From Meconema thalassinum (taxonomy: Eukaryota; Arthropoda; Insecta; Orthoptera; Tettigoniidae): DNA of 64,000 bases. Below are positions 53,823 to 64,000 of this stretch, piece after piece. How positions within the stretch are numbered: position 1 is the first letter of the stretch; each line of letters begins with the position of its first letter. The position numbers and the translations under genes were made by a program. Below the pieces are notes generated by a model. It saw only the letters and a program-made list of their open reading frames with translations. It was not told the DNA's origin and ran no database searches. Location: assembly GCA_946902985.2 (NCBI GenBank), contig OX336390.1, positions 528,506,861 to 528,570,860 of the forward strand, in the 5' to 3' direction.

Positions 53823-55224
53823 ACAGTTTTTGAATTTAACTATGGATTTGATACCACGAATATTATGATAATAATAATTGACTTAAGGGATGCTCATTGG
53901 ATTGATTAAAATGATCATTGATTTGGTAAATATGATATTTCATTTATTAAGTGATTTTTGGATTAAATTGAACTAAGATATGGAAGTTTATATGATATTA
54001 ATGCTAGATATGATTGTAAATATGTTTGAATAATTGAATGGACTATTTAGAATTTCAGCCTTCAATAAGTGTGTGCAATTATGTTTATAAGATGCCAGTA
54101 TTAATTTCTTTACAAGCAGTTTTGCATCACAGGACACATTATATTGCTTATTTAATGGTGTAATTTTTTACTATATTTAATTGAAGTTAGGTCGCACAGG
54201 GATGAGTGATTATGTTCGTGTCGTGTGCGCCAATAATTCCCTGTAGTGAAAGAAGGAACATTTAGTTGACTTTTATTTCTTTTGTCCTGTGATTTAATCT
54301 AATTTAGTTGATCCGATTGGGCAAGTTTGGGAAGGACATTACACCGTAACTTAGGGGTTTCTTATGCCATCGAGATCATTGACAGGATGTGGAATTTCAT
54401 GCAATCAAAATCCATGATTAAATAAGCATTTTCCCCCTTTTAACTTAATCTATCTGTCATTTCTTATTTATTTTCGTTAACGCTGGCCTCACCAGGAATG
54501 TATCTTTGTGAATTCTAGTTTGATGGCGCCCTCTTTCCCATTCCGTAACGACCCGGAGATATTTTGTCTCTTGCCGCCCGAGCCGATTTCTTAGTTATTT
54601 CTTTAACTAGACTTCAGGCACATTCGTTTTCCCTGCTATAATTTCTTTCCACTCCCCTGCTCTTTCTAGGAAATTGTGTAATGTAATATTGGCCGGGTCA
54701 ACACACATATTTTCCCGAAACGGGTACAATACGTAGTAGTGGTGCCTCAGTTTTCAGGAAAAACTAGATTGTGTGGATTCTAGTGAAATTTCAGCTGTGT
54801 TTGGCAGAAAGCTTTTTCTACGATACTTATCACTAGATCTTGGAAGTTCGTGTAAAAAAAGAGGGGATAATGGCAAATTTTATCAATGCTAACAGTGATT
54901 ATGCATACTTATTTTAAATTCACCAGTTCTTCATAGCCTATGTATTGTAGCATACATGCTGAGAATATATCCTGCAGTTCAGGAGGGAAATGTTGTAGTG
55001 GCAGTGCGAAATCGTACTGTCATCAACGTGGTTTCAGAGCTACTAACATCTATGGATTATTTCTGATTCCCTAATTATTAATGGCACTTGCATTGTTATG
55101 GACAACGTTCACAATACTGTGATACTATACCTTAATGTTTCGGAGAGATCCGCACAGTAGGGTGACCTTAGTTGGCCTTAAGCTTTCAAAGAGATCCCCA
55201 CAGTAGGGTGACCTTTGTTGTTAA
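53823..55224. other. No recognised feature
   Basis: AT-rich, non-coding. A tagggtgaccttngttg motif is repeated at about 55158 and 55205 (cacagtagggtgacctt). A lysine-tRNA-like primer site was considered near 54526 and rejected. Confidence 0.5.
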
Positions 55225-55226
55225 TT

Positions 55227-55602
55227 AGTTATTGTTGTTTTAAGGGGTGGAACTAAGAGGTCATCTGCCTCTCTTAACACAGATTCAATTATACAAATCT
55301 TGATAAAATTTGAGGAGGTAACCTAATTATTAAATAAAAAGACCTAAAATAATAAAACAAAACAAAAAAAACTAATAATTATTATAAACAAAAATGTATG
55401 GAAAACAAAAAATCTATTTTCGAAAAAGAGCAAGTCTTTGAGTCAATGTACACAGGAAAATTTAGATTGCCGGCCCTAAGCCACTCTCACTTATAAAGCG
55501 GATGATAAGATCAGCAGCCACCACACCATTGGCTAATATAAGTTTGAGTGTCCTCTGTGAGGGGCAGATGACCTCTTAGTTGCGCCCCTTTAAACAACAA
55601 CA
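55227..55602. repeat. Inverted pair of SINE-tail motifs
   Basis: tgttgttttaaggggtggaa with aagaggtcatctgcc at 55227-55264 is mirrored by ggcagatgacctcttagttg and cccctttaaacaacaaca at 55563-55602. The segment between (about 300 bp) is non-coding. It may be a small foldback element or two opposed retroposon tails. Confidence 0.7.
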
Positions 55603-55623
55603 GATGTAAGTGGCAGTAAAAGG

Positions 55624-57325
55624 ATGCTGTATGGACTTCTAAGAAGTAAGAGGAAAGAAAGAGTTACTACAAAGCTGGTGAAAAAGGAAGATGGAGAGCT
55701 GTTAACACACCCAGAAGAGATAAAGGGAAGATGGAAGGAGTATTTTGATAAGCTTTTGAATGTGAACAATTGTACAGGTGAGATGGAAGTGATACAGCCT
55801 GACGACTCTACAACAGAGGATGATATAACAATGCTGGAGGTGAAATTAGCAGTAAAGAAAATGAAGATGGGAAAAGCAACAGGGGTGGATGAAGTCGGTG
55901 TGGAAATGATAAAGGCTGCTGGACCTGTTGGTATGCATTGGTTGTATCGGGCTGCTGAAGTGTGTGTGGAAACAGAAATGTGTACCAGAAGACTGGGAGA
56001 AAGGGTTAATAATACCAGTGTTTAAGAAGGGGGACAGGAAGGTTTGTGATAACTATAGAGGGATCACACTCATATCACAGGTAGTAAAAATACTGGGAAG
56101 GATATTAGAAGGAAGAATGAGAAGAAAGGCGGAAGGAGAGTTGCAAGAGGAACAGTATGGCTTTAGGAGTGGACGATCCACAGTGGACCCAATCTTTAGC
56201 TTGAGGCAGGTGATTGAAAATAACTTGGAATATGGAAAGGATTTGGTCATGACTTTCATAGATCTAGAAATGGCATATGATAGTGCCCCCAGAAAGAAGG
56301 TAATGGAATCCATGTTTAAGAAGAGACTGGGAAGAGAAATGGTGGAAATGGTGCAAGCAATGTACAACAACTGTGTTAGCAGGGTACTGACCCCAGTTGG
56401 AAAGACAGAATGGTTTAGGAACAAGACTGGACTAAGACAGGGGAGTGTGCTGTCACCTCTTTTGTTCATAATGGTAATGGATGAAATTGTAAAGGAAACA
56501 AAGGAAGCCTATGGAAATAAAGAAATTAAGTTACTGTTATTTGCAGATGATATTGTGGTTTGGGGAAGGAACACCGAAGAAGTGCAAGAACAACTAGATG
56601 CACTGAACGAAAATATTCAGAAGTATGGCATGAAAATCAGTATAGAGAAAAGCAAGACCATGGTGATGACAAGAGGGGGAAAGACAAGGAAAATGCACTG
56701 TGAAAATTAGAGTTTGGAAATTGTGGACATGTTCAAATACCTAGGAAGTGAGTTAATGCAAAGTGGTAGGTTGGACATGGAGATTAACAGGAGGGTACAG
56801 CAGAGCAATGCATTCTATCAAAGTGTAAGGAAACTTGTTTGGGATAAGAAAGTTCCAAGGAAAAGCAAAGAGATAATGTATAAAGTGTACTATGTACACA
56901 TATTGACTTATGAAGCTGAGACTTGGACCTTGACAAGCAGGCAAGAGAGTAGATTTCAATCCAGTGAAATGAAATTCCTAAGAAGTATGATAGGAAAGAC
57001 AGAGTGGGAAATGAAGATGTTAGGAAGGAAGTTGGGATGGGAAAACTAAATGAGAGAATTGAGAAGAATAAACTAAGGTAGTTTGGACATGTAAAGAGGA
57101 TGGAGGAAAATAGAATGCCAAGACAGATATTGGAGGCAAAGTACAAGGGTAAGAGAGCAAGAGGAAGACCTAGAATAAGGTGGATTGATTCAGTGAGGAA
57201 CAGCATCAGAAAAATAAATTTGGACTGGGAAATGATCGTGGAAGAGGAATGGTGGAAAGAAAGAGGAAGGTGGAGAAGTGCCATAAATACCCCGACCCGG
57301 CAGGAGCTGGATAAGGAGAAATGAT
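55624..57325 (+). pseudogene. LINE ORF2, reverse transcriptase and C-terminal region
   Basis: Plus-strand RT of a second RTE-like or related LINE. In order: TEDDITMLEVKLAVKKMKMG, KATGVDEVGVEMIK, a frameshift near 55955, CVPEDWEKGLIIPVFKKGDR, NYRGITLIS, QYGFRSGRSTVDPIFSLRQ, VMTFIDLEMAYDSAPRKK (catalytic Asp), GLRQGSVLSPLLFIMVMDEI, LLLFADDIVVWG (FADD), an in-frame TAG at 56708-56710, FKYLGSELMQSGRLDMEIN, and after a second frameshift near 57045 FGHVKRMEENRMPRQILEA and KGKRARGRPRIRW. It ends in a gatgatga tail. The endonuclease is missing (5' truncation). Few lesions for its length. Confidence 0.9.
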
Positions 57326-57334
57326 GATGAACTA

Positions 57335-58170
57335 ACTATAACTAACCAGTGTCCTCTGCAAACCGAGGTTTCTTCGTAGATCAGCAAGATACACACACTC
57401 GGTTAAAATGTTGGCCACGGTGAATACGACTCCACAGGTACAAAGTGGAGGGGGTCTTCTCTTCTCATTAGGTACGAGTGGGTGGATCTTGTATGACCTA
57501 TCCTTAGCCTACACAAAATGACGGACTCCCTTCGTGACCAGAAAGAGCTCCGCCACACGCGTGTAGCTCCTTGATCGCTCTCAGTTAATTGGGCATTGAG
57601 TCAGCTAGCCACTGACGCTCCCAAAATGCCAGTACTTGTTGGCGTAACTGAGAGTGAATATCTCTTGCGGGTACCTCCATTGGTCGAGGTGGTAGTGATA
57701 GGGCCTACTGCCTCTTTTGCAGCTTGATCCGCTAACTCATTTCCCGCAATTTGCATGCGGCTTGGAAGCCACATAAAGGTGATTCGAGTGTCAGAGTGGC
57801 ATAGCGTGGCTAGTAGGTTATGGATTCGCTGCACTTGGGAGTGTTGCGGGGAAAATGTAGCAATTGACTGCAACGAACTCAAAGAGACGGTGCACACGAG
57901 AAAATGGATTTGTTCATCCTGTAATGCAAACTGCAGAGCTTCACAGATGGCAACAATTTCCACAGTAAACACACTACAGGCCTCAGGCAAAGATTTTGGT
58001 ATTTGTACCATCAATAACGCAAGCACAACCCACCTTCTCGTCCACCTTCGAACCATCCGTGTAGGGAATACCAGCGACAGTAAAATGGTGAACTATGCTG
58101 TGGAACTGCCCCCGGTAAACGGAGGCATCCGTGTTCACCTTAGGACCTCGGTGTTGATCTAACCAAATTT
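57335..58170 (-). pseudogene. LINE ORF2 C-terminus with RNase H domain
   Basis: Minus-strand end of an I/Jockey-group LINE. From 58070: YTDGSKVDEKVGCACVIDG (first catalytic Asp), a frameshift near 57985, CSVFTVEIVAICEALQFAL (catalytic Glu), TVSLSSLQSI (the family's TDSLSSL; the Asp is Val here), ITFMWLPSRMQIAGNELADQ (last catalytic Asp). After more frame breaks, CGVVFTVANILTECVYLADL is a Cys-rich end motif. RNase H removes the RNA strand during reverse transcription. The RT part is not in the window. It abuts the 3' end of the plus-strand LINE, tail to tail. Confidence 0.85.
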
Positions 58171-58806
58171 ACGGACGCGGGACTTGCCACAGATGCACCT
58201 CGTTAGGTGTCCGGATCATACAAGGACCTACAGCCACTCCCATTTCATTACACGAGCTATCGAGTCTAATACCAACCGGTGGGTGGCGCGAGGCTGATTG
58301 GCGTACCTTTGGTGGTATTGGGTACTGAAGAGAGCTCGATAGTTCGGATGTTGCGGCATTTGACGCACATTGGCAGCATATGCTTAATACTGATTTCCTG
58401 TTTGTCCATCTTATGCTGCCGATTGAATTATAACCACTCCACTCATAATGAGTTATGGGTCTGTGGGGTGTTACACACTTAAGAAGGACTCACCAGAAAT
58501 AAGATACTCCTACCTAAATGTAGGTGAATTCCCTATTAAATAAAACTTATGACCTTCTGCTAAAAATTATAACACATTCTAATTTTGACCATATGAGTAA
58601 GGTTTCGTTGTCTTACAAGCTTCCTAATTTCCCTATCACTAAATTGATGGCTTTGAATTTGTGATATAACACTGGTGGTGAGCTGGTTTAATTTTTTGAA
58701 TTTGAATCCACATTGCTAATGATTGCAGTCACCCTGGAGTCGTGATGTACCATTCCTGTCTCTAAAGATCCTGGGGGCGTTTTTCCCAAAAATCCATCCT
58801 GTCTTG
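58171..58806. other. No firm feature; probable LINE-derived sequence on its left
   Basis: 58171-58460 may still be LINE sequence upstream of RNase H (minus strand), but I cannot read a stable frame. The remainder is unassigned. Confidence 0.4.
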
Positions 58807-58819
58807 AACTACTGTATTT

Positions 58820-59327
58820 GGTTGGTTCCTCAGTTTAGGGGCTGTGACAACGCGGTCATGTAGTCCCGTGTACTTTGAGTGTGTGAAGAATCTGTTTGAT
58901 AACCGGTGTTAATTGTGATGGCTGTATTTGTGTGTTATCTGTAATTCAGGTAAGGACTGCAGACGATCAATTTCAAGGAACTTAGTTCATACTTTTTCTA
59001 CCAATTACTACCGTCAATGACACCTAGCTGTAAACTTGGTCACTAGATGACACCGCAACCAGCACCTGGCGGCCAAAGTTGGAACTTGAAGAGCGTTAAA
59101 CAAATCTAACCTACACATTTTAGCTTCACACAATTGTAGTTAGTGGAAGGTTATTTTACATGTCATAAATATATGTCATGGGCCCGCCGGCTTTACTTCC
59201 CCTCCGAAGGAAGGCATACTGAGGGATTTTAATGCTATTAAAAACTCCGACGACTTCGGCTGGGTTTGAACCCGCGATCTTGGGCATAGAAGCTCAGCAT
59301 GCTACCAACTACGCCACCGAAGCCGCT
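58820..59327 (-). mobile_element. SINE family S2, full length
   Basis: On the minus strand it starts agcggcttcggtggcgtagt, B box cgggttcaaacccagc, end aggaaccaacc. Perfect 13-bp target duplication aactactgtattt at 58807-58819 and 59328-59340. The best-preserved S2 copy here, useful as the family reference. Confidence 0.95.
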
Positions 59328-59340
59328 AACTACTGTATTT

Positions 59341-60015
59341 ACTTGTAATCTTTCTGCTTATCTGATTTCACACGCTGCCTGTTATGTGAATAATACATGT
59401 CTAGCCACTTCGTAATTGAGTGGACTGAAAGAACAGTAGCAACTTGCCGTAGAAGATAACCGGTTGGATAACAGAACAATATTACTTGCAGACTGGTTAC
59501 AGTAGGCTACTTGACTTACTAACCTAGTGTCCACGTATCTTATCAGTAACTACCAAAGCGGATCTGACGGACATAGCCACTGCCTACACGAACCAGAATA
59601 ATCATGTACCGTAATAATAAATTGTCACATGCCCACGCAGCACCTACTTAAATATCATCTCAGCACTCCAGTAGTACATTCCTCTCCTCAACAGTTCCAG
59701 CCAATCACATTTAAAGTTCATGATGCATTGTTTGAATATTTGATTTGAACAGTCCGCTTGTTCCAGGACAATGGCACTGCCCTGGTTGTGGCCATCCTCA
59801 GAAAAAGACATGTACTTCCCTGGTGTAAATTGGGACTGACGGTTTCGACACTCTTAGCAATCGACTCAGTCTTAGTGGTCTTCCAGCCACCCTGCCATTT
59901 TAAATTAATATACTGAATATCCTGATGTCAAATCCTTGCATAAAATGCAATAAAGCGTGGCTTAATACTAGATAATATGATATAAACACATGCGATGACG
60001 TAAATGTAGATGATA
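59341..60015. other. No recognised feature
   Basis: Non-coding sequence between the S2 SINE and the palindromic element. No repeat match noticed. Confidence 0.5.
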
Positions 60016-60017
60016 TA

Positions 60018-62070
60018 CTGCTCAAAGAAATTAAAGCACCACTTTTTTCAAAGGCCACCAAATTTTGAAAAGTTGACCTACAAGCTCGAAATCTCAGTAT
60101 GACGTTTGTCCTGACGCCTACCAAGCATATGCTTCAGCACAACTCCCCAACTTGAGTAGTTTCGGGGTAGCACCCCGAAAACCAGCCCATTTTCGAAAAC
60201 CGCAAATTGAAGTTGGCGAAAAACGCTGCAGGACTTGTCGCAGGTTGCCAAAGCAGTCGAAAATGAATGAGTCTTGCTCTTAAAGGTTCCACAAACACAT
60301 TGAAATCGTTACATTTGACGTTTGGGCATTTTCAACCCCCTTCATCATCCCCTAAACATGGACTACCATTGGGGGCGTCTGAGAAGGTACCGGGTGTGTT
60401 TAACCACCTGAAAACCTGTACACCGTCCTCAGTTGCTGATTGCAGTTAGTTCTTAAGGCCTCCAGCAATGTCCACACCCCCTAACACCCTCAACTGGCAT
60501 GGGACCAAACCACCCTTTCTCGATTCACCCCTAAGGAAGGTTTTAATCGAGATGTTTATCAGTGCTGCTAATGGGGGGGGGGGGGTCTTCCCCTAACGTT
60601 TCAAAAGAGGAACTGTGCCTTTGTCACCACCCCTTCCCCTGCAACCCCCGTTTGTATGATTTTTCGAATCAGGCCCTTTTTAAGGGCCGAAACGACGTCT
60701 TAATCGCTGAAAGGGATGTAAAGGTCCTTAGAAGTAGTGGTGACACGAAATCAACCCCTTCCGATCGATGATTGACATTCCGTCCCCCAAATTCGAAATT
60801 TTTTGCACCCCCTACCCTCCCTGTCTGGACGCGCAATGCGTCATGGCAGAGTTTTCAGAGTTGGATGAAAATGAAGCTTATGGCCTGCAATGGAGCCCAA
60901 AACAGCAGGCTGGATAGAAATTCATCGGTAGGTTGGGAAACGGGACCAAAATTTTTCAAAAAAGTGTACAGCCTACAGTAAGTACGTCCATGCATAGGCA
61001 ACCCACATCACGTCCGTGCGTGTGGATTGCCTATGATCGGCAATAGGTTACAAAGTTTGGCAATGGGAGAAAAATGACGTGATGTGGGTTGCCTATGCAT
61101 TGGTGTACTTACTAGAGGCTGTTAACTTTTTTGAAAACTTTTTGGTCCCGTTTCCCACCCTACCGATGAATTTCCATCCAACCTGCTGTTTTGGGCTCCA
61201 TTTCAGGCCATAAGCTTCATTTTGATCCAACTCTGAAAACTCTGCCATGACGCGTTACGCGTCCAGACAGGAAGGGTTGAGGGTGCAAAAATGTCAACTT
61301 TGGGGGATGGAATGTCAATCAATCATCGGAAGGGATTAATTTCGTGTCACCACTACTTCTAAGGACCTTTACAGCCCTTTCAGCGATTAAGACCTTTCTT
61401 CAGCCCTTAAAATGGGCCTGATTCGAAAAATCATACAAAAGGGGGTAGCAAGGGAAGGGGTGGCGACACAGGCGCAGGTCCTCTTTTGAAACGTTAGGGG
61501 AAGACCCCCCCCCCCCATTAGCAGCACTGATAAAAATCTCGATTTAAACCTTCCTTAGGGGTGAATCAAGACGGGGTGGTTTGGTCCCTTGCCAGTTGAG
61601 GGTGTTAGGAGGGGTGAACATTGCCGGAGGCCTTAAGAACTTACTGCAATCAGCAACTGAGGACGGTGTGCAGGTTTTCAGGTGGTTAAACACATCCGGT
61701 ACCTTCTCAGGCGCCCCCAATGGTAGTCGATGTTTAGGGGATGATGAAGGCGGTTGAAAATGCCCAAACGTCAAATGTAACGATTTCAACGTGTTCGTGG
61801 AACCTTAAGAGCAAGACTCATTCATTTTCGACTGCTTTGGCAACCTGCGACAAGTCCTACAGCGTTTTTCGCAAACTTCAATTTACGGTTTTCAAAAATG
61901 GGCTGGTTTTGGGGGCGCTATCCCGAAACTACACAAGTTGGGGAGTTGTGCTGAAGCATGTGCTTGGTAGGCGTCGGGGCGAACGTCATACTGAGATTTC
62001 GACCTTGTGCAGTCAACTTTCCAAATTTGGTGGCCTTTGAAAAAAGTGGTGCTTTAATTTTTTTGAGCAG
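60018..62070. mobile_element. Foldback element: ~1-kb inverted arms, 61-bp spacer
   Basis: Left arm 60018-61014 and right arm 61076-62070 are near-identical reverse complements. Outer ends: CTGCTCAAAGAAATTAAAGC and, from the minus strand, CTGCTCAAAAAAATTAAAGC. TA flanks both ends (60016-60017, 62071-62072), as for Tc1/mariner targets, and the end sequence resembles some Tc1-like termini from memory. No transposase frame. Scattered mismatches (for example gggtagcacccc versus gggatagcgccc) show the arms have begun to diverge. Confidence 0.92.
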
Positions 62071-62100
62071 TATATATGTGTTACATGGAAGGTTGATCCT

Positions 62101-62142
62101 TAGTAAGAGTTGACTCTCCCTAGGTAGACTCAACTCTTACTA
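62101..62142. repeat. 16-bp near-perfect hairpin
   Basis: tagtaagagttgactc at 62101-62116 and gactcaactcttacta at 62127-62142, one mismatch, 10-nt loop. It lies 30 bp outside the foldback element. Function unknown. Confidence 0.85.
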
Positions 62143-62591
62143 AACGTATCAGTAACAGTTGATTGAAAAAACAGATCAAGTTTTTCTAGGAAGAGTTTTA
62201 ACTATGCCTGCTGTGGTTTAGTAAAAGTTGATTCGCAGATGCTGCTCAGAAATTATAACCGCGCGCGCCAAACTTATGGAAAACAGTGGATTGCATAGAG
62301 GGATAAAAAGATCTCCGTATTAGGCAATGTTCAGTTGCCCCCCGAGACACGGCTTATCTAGTTCAAAACTACCAACTGAGGTACTGGCAAATTTAGAAAC
62401 AGAAGAGGATCATCAATGCGCAATTGATCAAATTCAGCAACAATAAGAAAACTAAACTGAAAGAAACGGGAATGCATATCCTGATGAAAATGAAACAAAC
62501 CAAAATGTTTCAAGTGGTGAAAAGCTCGTAGATAACCTGAACATGTTTACTGCGGTCATCAAGACACAGAGAAATATAGCTTTCTTCTGTC

Positions 62592-62825
62592 TTGATAAAC
62601 ACGCTTAAAAAAAAACCAGATCACATCCATCCGCCAGTAGAAAAAGGAACATCAGTTCGAATTCCTGTCCCCGATGTTGACCGCCGTAGAGGAGATGCTC
62701 GATCTATCATTGACGTGGTACTGGAGGTTGTCGAAGATGGATTTTATCGAATTGGAATGAGAAATGGAATCCTAAAGCAACTTTTCTCCAGGTACATTTT
62801 CAAAGCTAAAATAAAAGATATATAT
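62592..62825 (+). pseudogene. KRBA2-like / integrase-derived protein, C-terminal fragment
   Basis: Open frame with VEKGTSVRIPVPDVDRRRGD, IIDVVLEVVEDGFYRIGMRN and GILKQLFSRYIF. From memory this matches the segment after the integrase core in arthropod KRAB-A domain-containing protein 2-like sequences, which derive from integrase-type transposons. The integrase core is not visible upstream; 62400-62590 reads in broken frames (NETNQNVSSGEKLVDNLNMF). The fragment ends at the Helitron-like terminus. Confidence in the family is moderate. Confidence 0.6.
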
Positions 62826-62828
62826 ATA

Positions 62829-62875
62829 TACAAGCTGACCCGGCAGACGTTGTCCTGCCAATCAAAGAAAGTGTG
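62829..62875 (-). mobile_element. Helitron-like 3' end, second family
   Basis: On the minus strand: ggcaggacaacgtctgccgg, then gtcagcttg followed by T. A ggca/tgcc hairpin precedes a CTTG end, close to the CTRR rule but not exact. The sequence agctgacccggcagacgttg is, from memory, a widespread insect Helitron 3' end. It implies an element extending right beyond the window. Confidence 0.55.
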
Positions 62876-62879
62876 GTAA

Positions 62880-64000
62880 CTTTTTTTCTTGAAGTGCTTT
62901 TAGATACACATTTTTTAAAAATTTCTGTTAACTGCCTCTAAACTATCGTGAAATGAATTAACTAATCTAGAAACATTCGTGGGAGCGTGCACAACAACTC
63001 TCCAAAGTTTCATCGCAATCGGATAAATGGCATATAACGCATACGGGATTTTGTTTAAATGATTCGTTCGCTGTCACTCATTTGATGTATCTACTCGTGC
63101 TCAACCAACTGTGAAATGGATTTACTAAGTTAGAAAGCTTCACGTAAGTGTACACAACAACTCATCAAAGTTTCATCGCAATCGATGAATAGTATATGAA
63201 CGCATATGGGATTTTGTTGGAACGTTTCGCGCGTCGTCACTCATTTGTTACATCTACTCGTGCGCTACCAATATTGTAAAATGAATTTACCAAGATGAAC
63301 ACCTTCCCTGGCGTGTACACAACAACTCATCAACGTATCATCGAAATCGGATGAATGACATATGAACGCATACGGGATTTTCTTTAAACGATTCGCGTGC
63401 CGTCACTCATTTGTTGAATCTACTCATGCGCTACCTATTTTAAAATAGATTTACTAAGCTTGAAACCTTCTCTGGAGTGTACTCAATGATTCACCAAGGT
63501 TCCATCGCAAACGGATGAATGATATATGACCGCATACGGGACATTGTGGAAACGATTCGCGCGCCGTTGCTCAATTGTTGAATCTACTCGTGCGCTTCTT
63601 ATTAAAAACTAAATTTACTCAGACAGAAACCTCTCCTGGAGTGTACACAACAATTCACCAAAGTTTCATCGCAATCGGTTAAATGGTATATGAACGCATA
63701 CATGACTTTGTTGAAACGATTCGCGTGCCATCGCACATTTGTTGAATCTACTCGTGCGCTACCTATTGTAAAATGAATTTACTAAGCCTGAAACCTTTAC
63801 TGAAGTGTACACAACAATTCACCAAAGTTTCATCGCAAACGGATAAATGGTATATGGACGCATACGGTACTTTGTTGAAATGATTCGCGTGCCGTCACTC
63901 ATGTGTTGAATCTACTCGTGCGCTACATATTTTAAAATGGATTTATTAAGCCAGAAACCTTACGTAGGGTGTACACAACATCTCACCCAAGTTTTATCGT
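62880..64000 (-). repeat. ~164-bp tandem repeat, about 7 copies, open at window end
   Basis: The landmark catcgcaatcgg (or variants) recurs at 63011, 63174, 63339, 63503, 63667, 63831 and 63995. Copies share gtgtacacaacaactcatc, catacgggattttgtt and aatctactcgtgcgctac and differ by 10-20 percent by eye. Non-coding. It adjoins the Helitron-like 3' end, as the 470-bp array adjoins the first Helitron. Confidence 0.93.

Noticed and set aside
54520..54560. Retroviral-type primer binding site (tggcgccc) and LTR element
   Set aside because: An 8-base match only; no LTR pair, gag-pol frame or polypurine tract nearby.
57525..57600. Single LINE running across 55624-58170
   Set aside because: The two parts are on opposite strands with different domain types (RTE-like RT tail, RNase H end), so they are two elements meeting tail to tail.

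Overview
The window looks like transposon-packed intergenic DNA from a large, AT-rich animal genome, most likely an insect. The evidence is the mix of families: Helitron, hAT, Tc1 and pogo DNA transposons, several non-LTR retrotransposon clades, many tRNA-headed SINEs, and introns with GT/AG borders. From memory the SINE set resembles orthopteroid insects; that is an inference and I cannot confirm the species. I see no confident single-copy host gene, no rRNA, no functional tRNA and no CRISPR array.

The main structure is one insertion of about 34.6 kb. A minus-strand L2/CR1-like LINE lies at 39194-35386 and resumes at 795-1. Between the halves, at 35385-796, sits DNA with Helitron ends: 5' TC at 35385-35384 and 3' CTAG at 799-796, minus strand. 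The LINE halves rejoin in frame at an A/T junction, the known Helitron target. Inside, from low to high coordinate, are: a 15-copy, ~470-bp tandem array made from the Helitron 3' end (1181-8240); a broken Rep/helicase gene (8179-16987) split by a 4.1-kb hAT element (11894-15985); a 3.7-kb element with ~630-bp inverted arms around a FEN1/XPG-like nuclease with a CXC zinc domain (17580-21255); a 2.8-kb TA-flanked element carrying a spliced SWIM/YqaJ-type gene (21372-24186); a duplicated composite repeat (24311-26900); a second Helitron 3' end (29037); a pogo-like element (29228-30529); duplicated Helitron 5'-region sequence (31292-33677); and a hAT element (34164-35265).

Right of the LINE, 39-44.6 kb is mostly repeat fragments. 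A 7-kb hAT element (44632-51632) contains a Jockey-like LINE, itself interrupted by an RTE-like LINE that carries a SINE. From 51.6 to 55.6 kb there is little recognisable beyond one SINE. At 55.6-58.2 kb a plus-strand LINE meets a minus-strand LINE RNase H end. At 60018-62070 there is a 2-kb near-perfect palindrome flanked by TA. The window ends with a KRBA2-like coding fragment, a Helitron-like 3' end and a 164-bp tandem repeat running off the edge.

Almost every coding region here is broken by stops or frameshifts. The clearest long open frame is the 535-codon nuclease/CXC protein. Target-site duplications at most nested elements allow a relative order of insertions to be read from the sequence.
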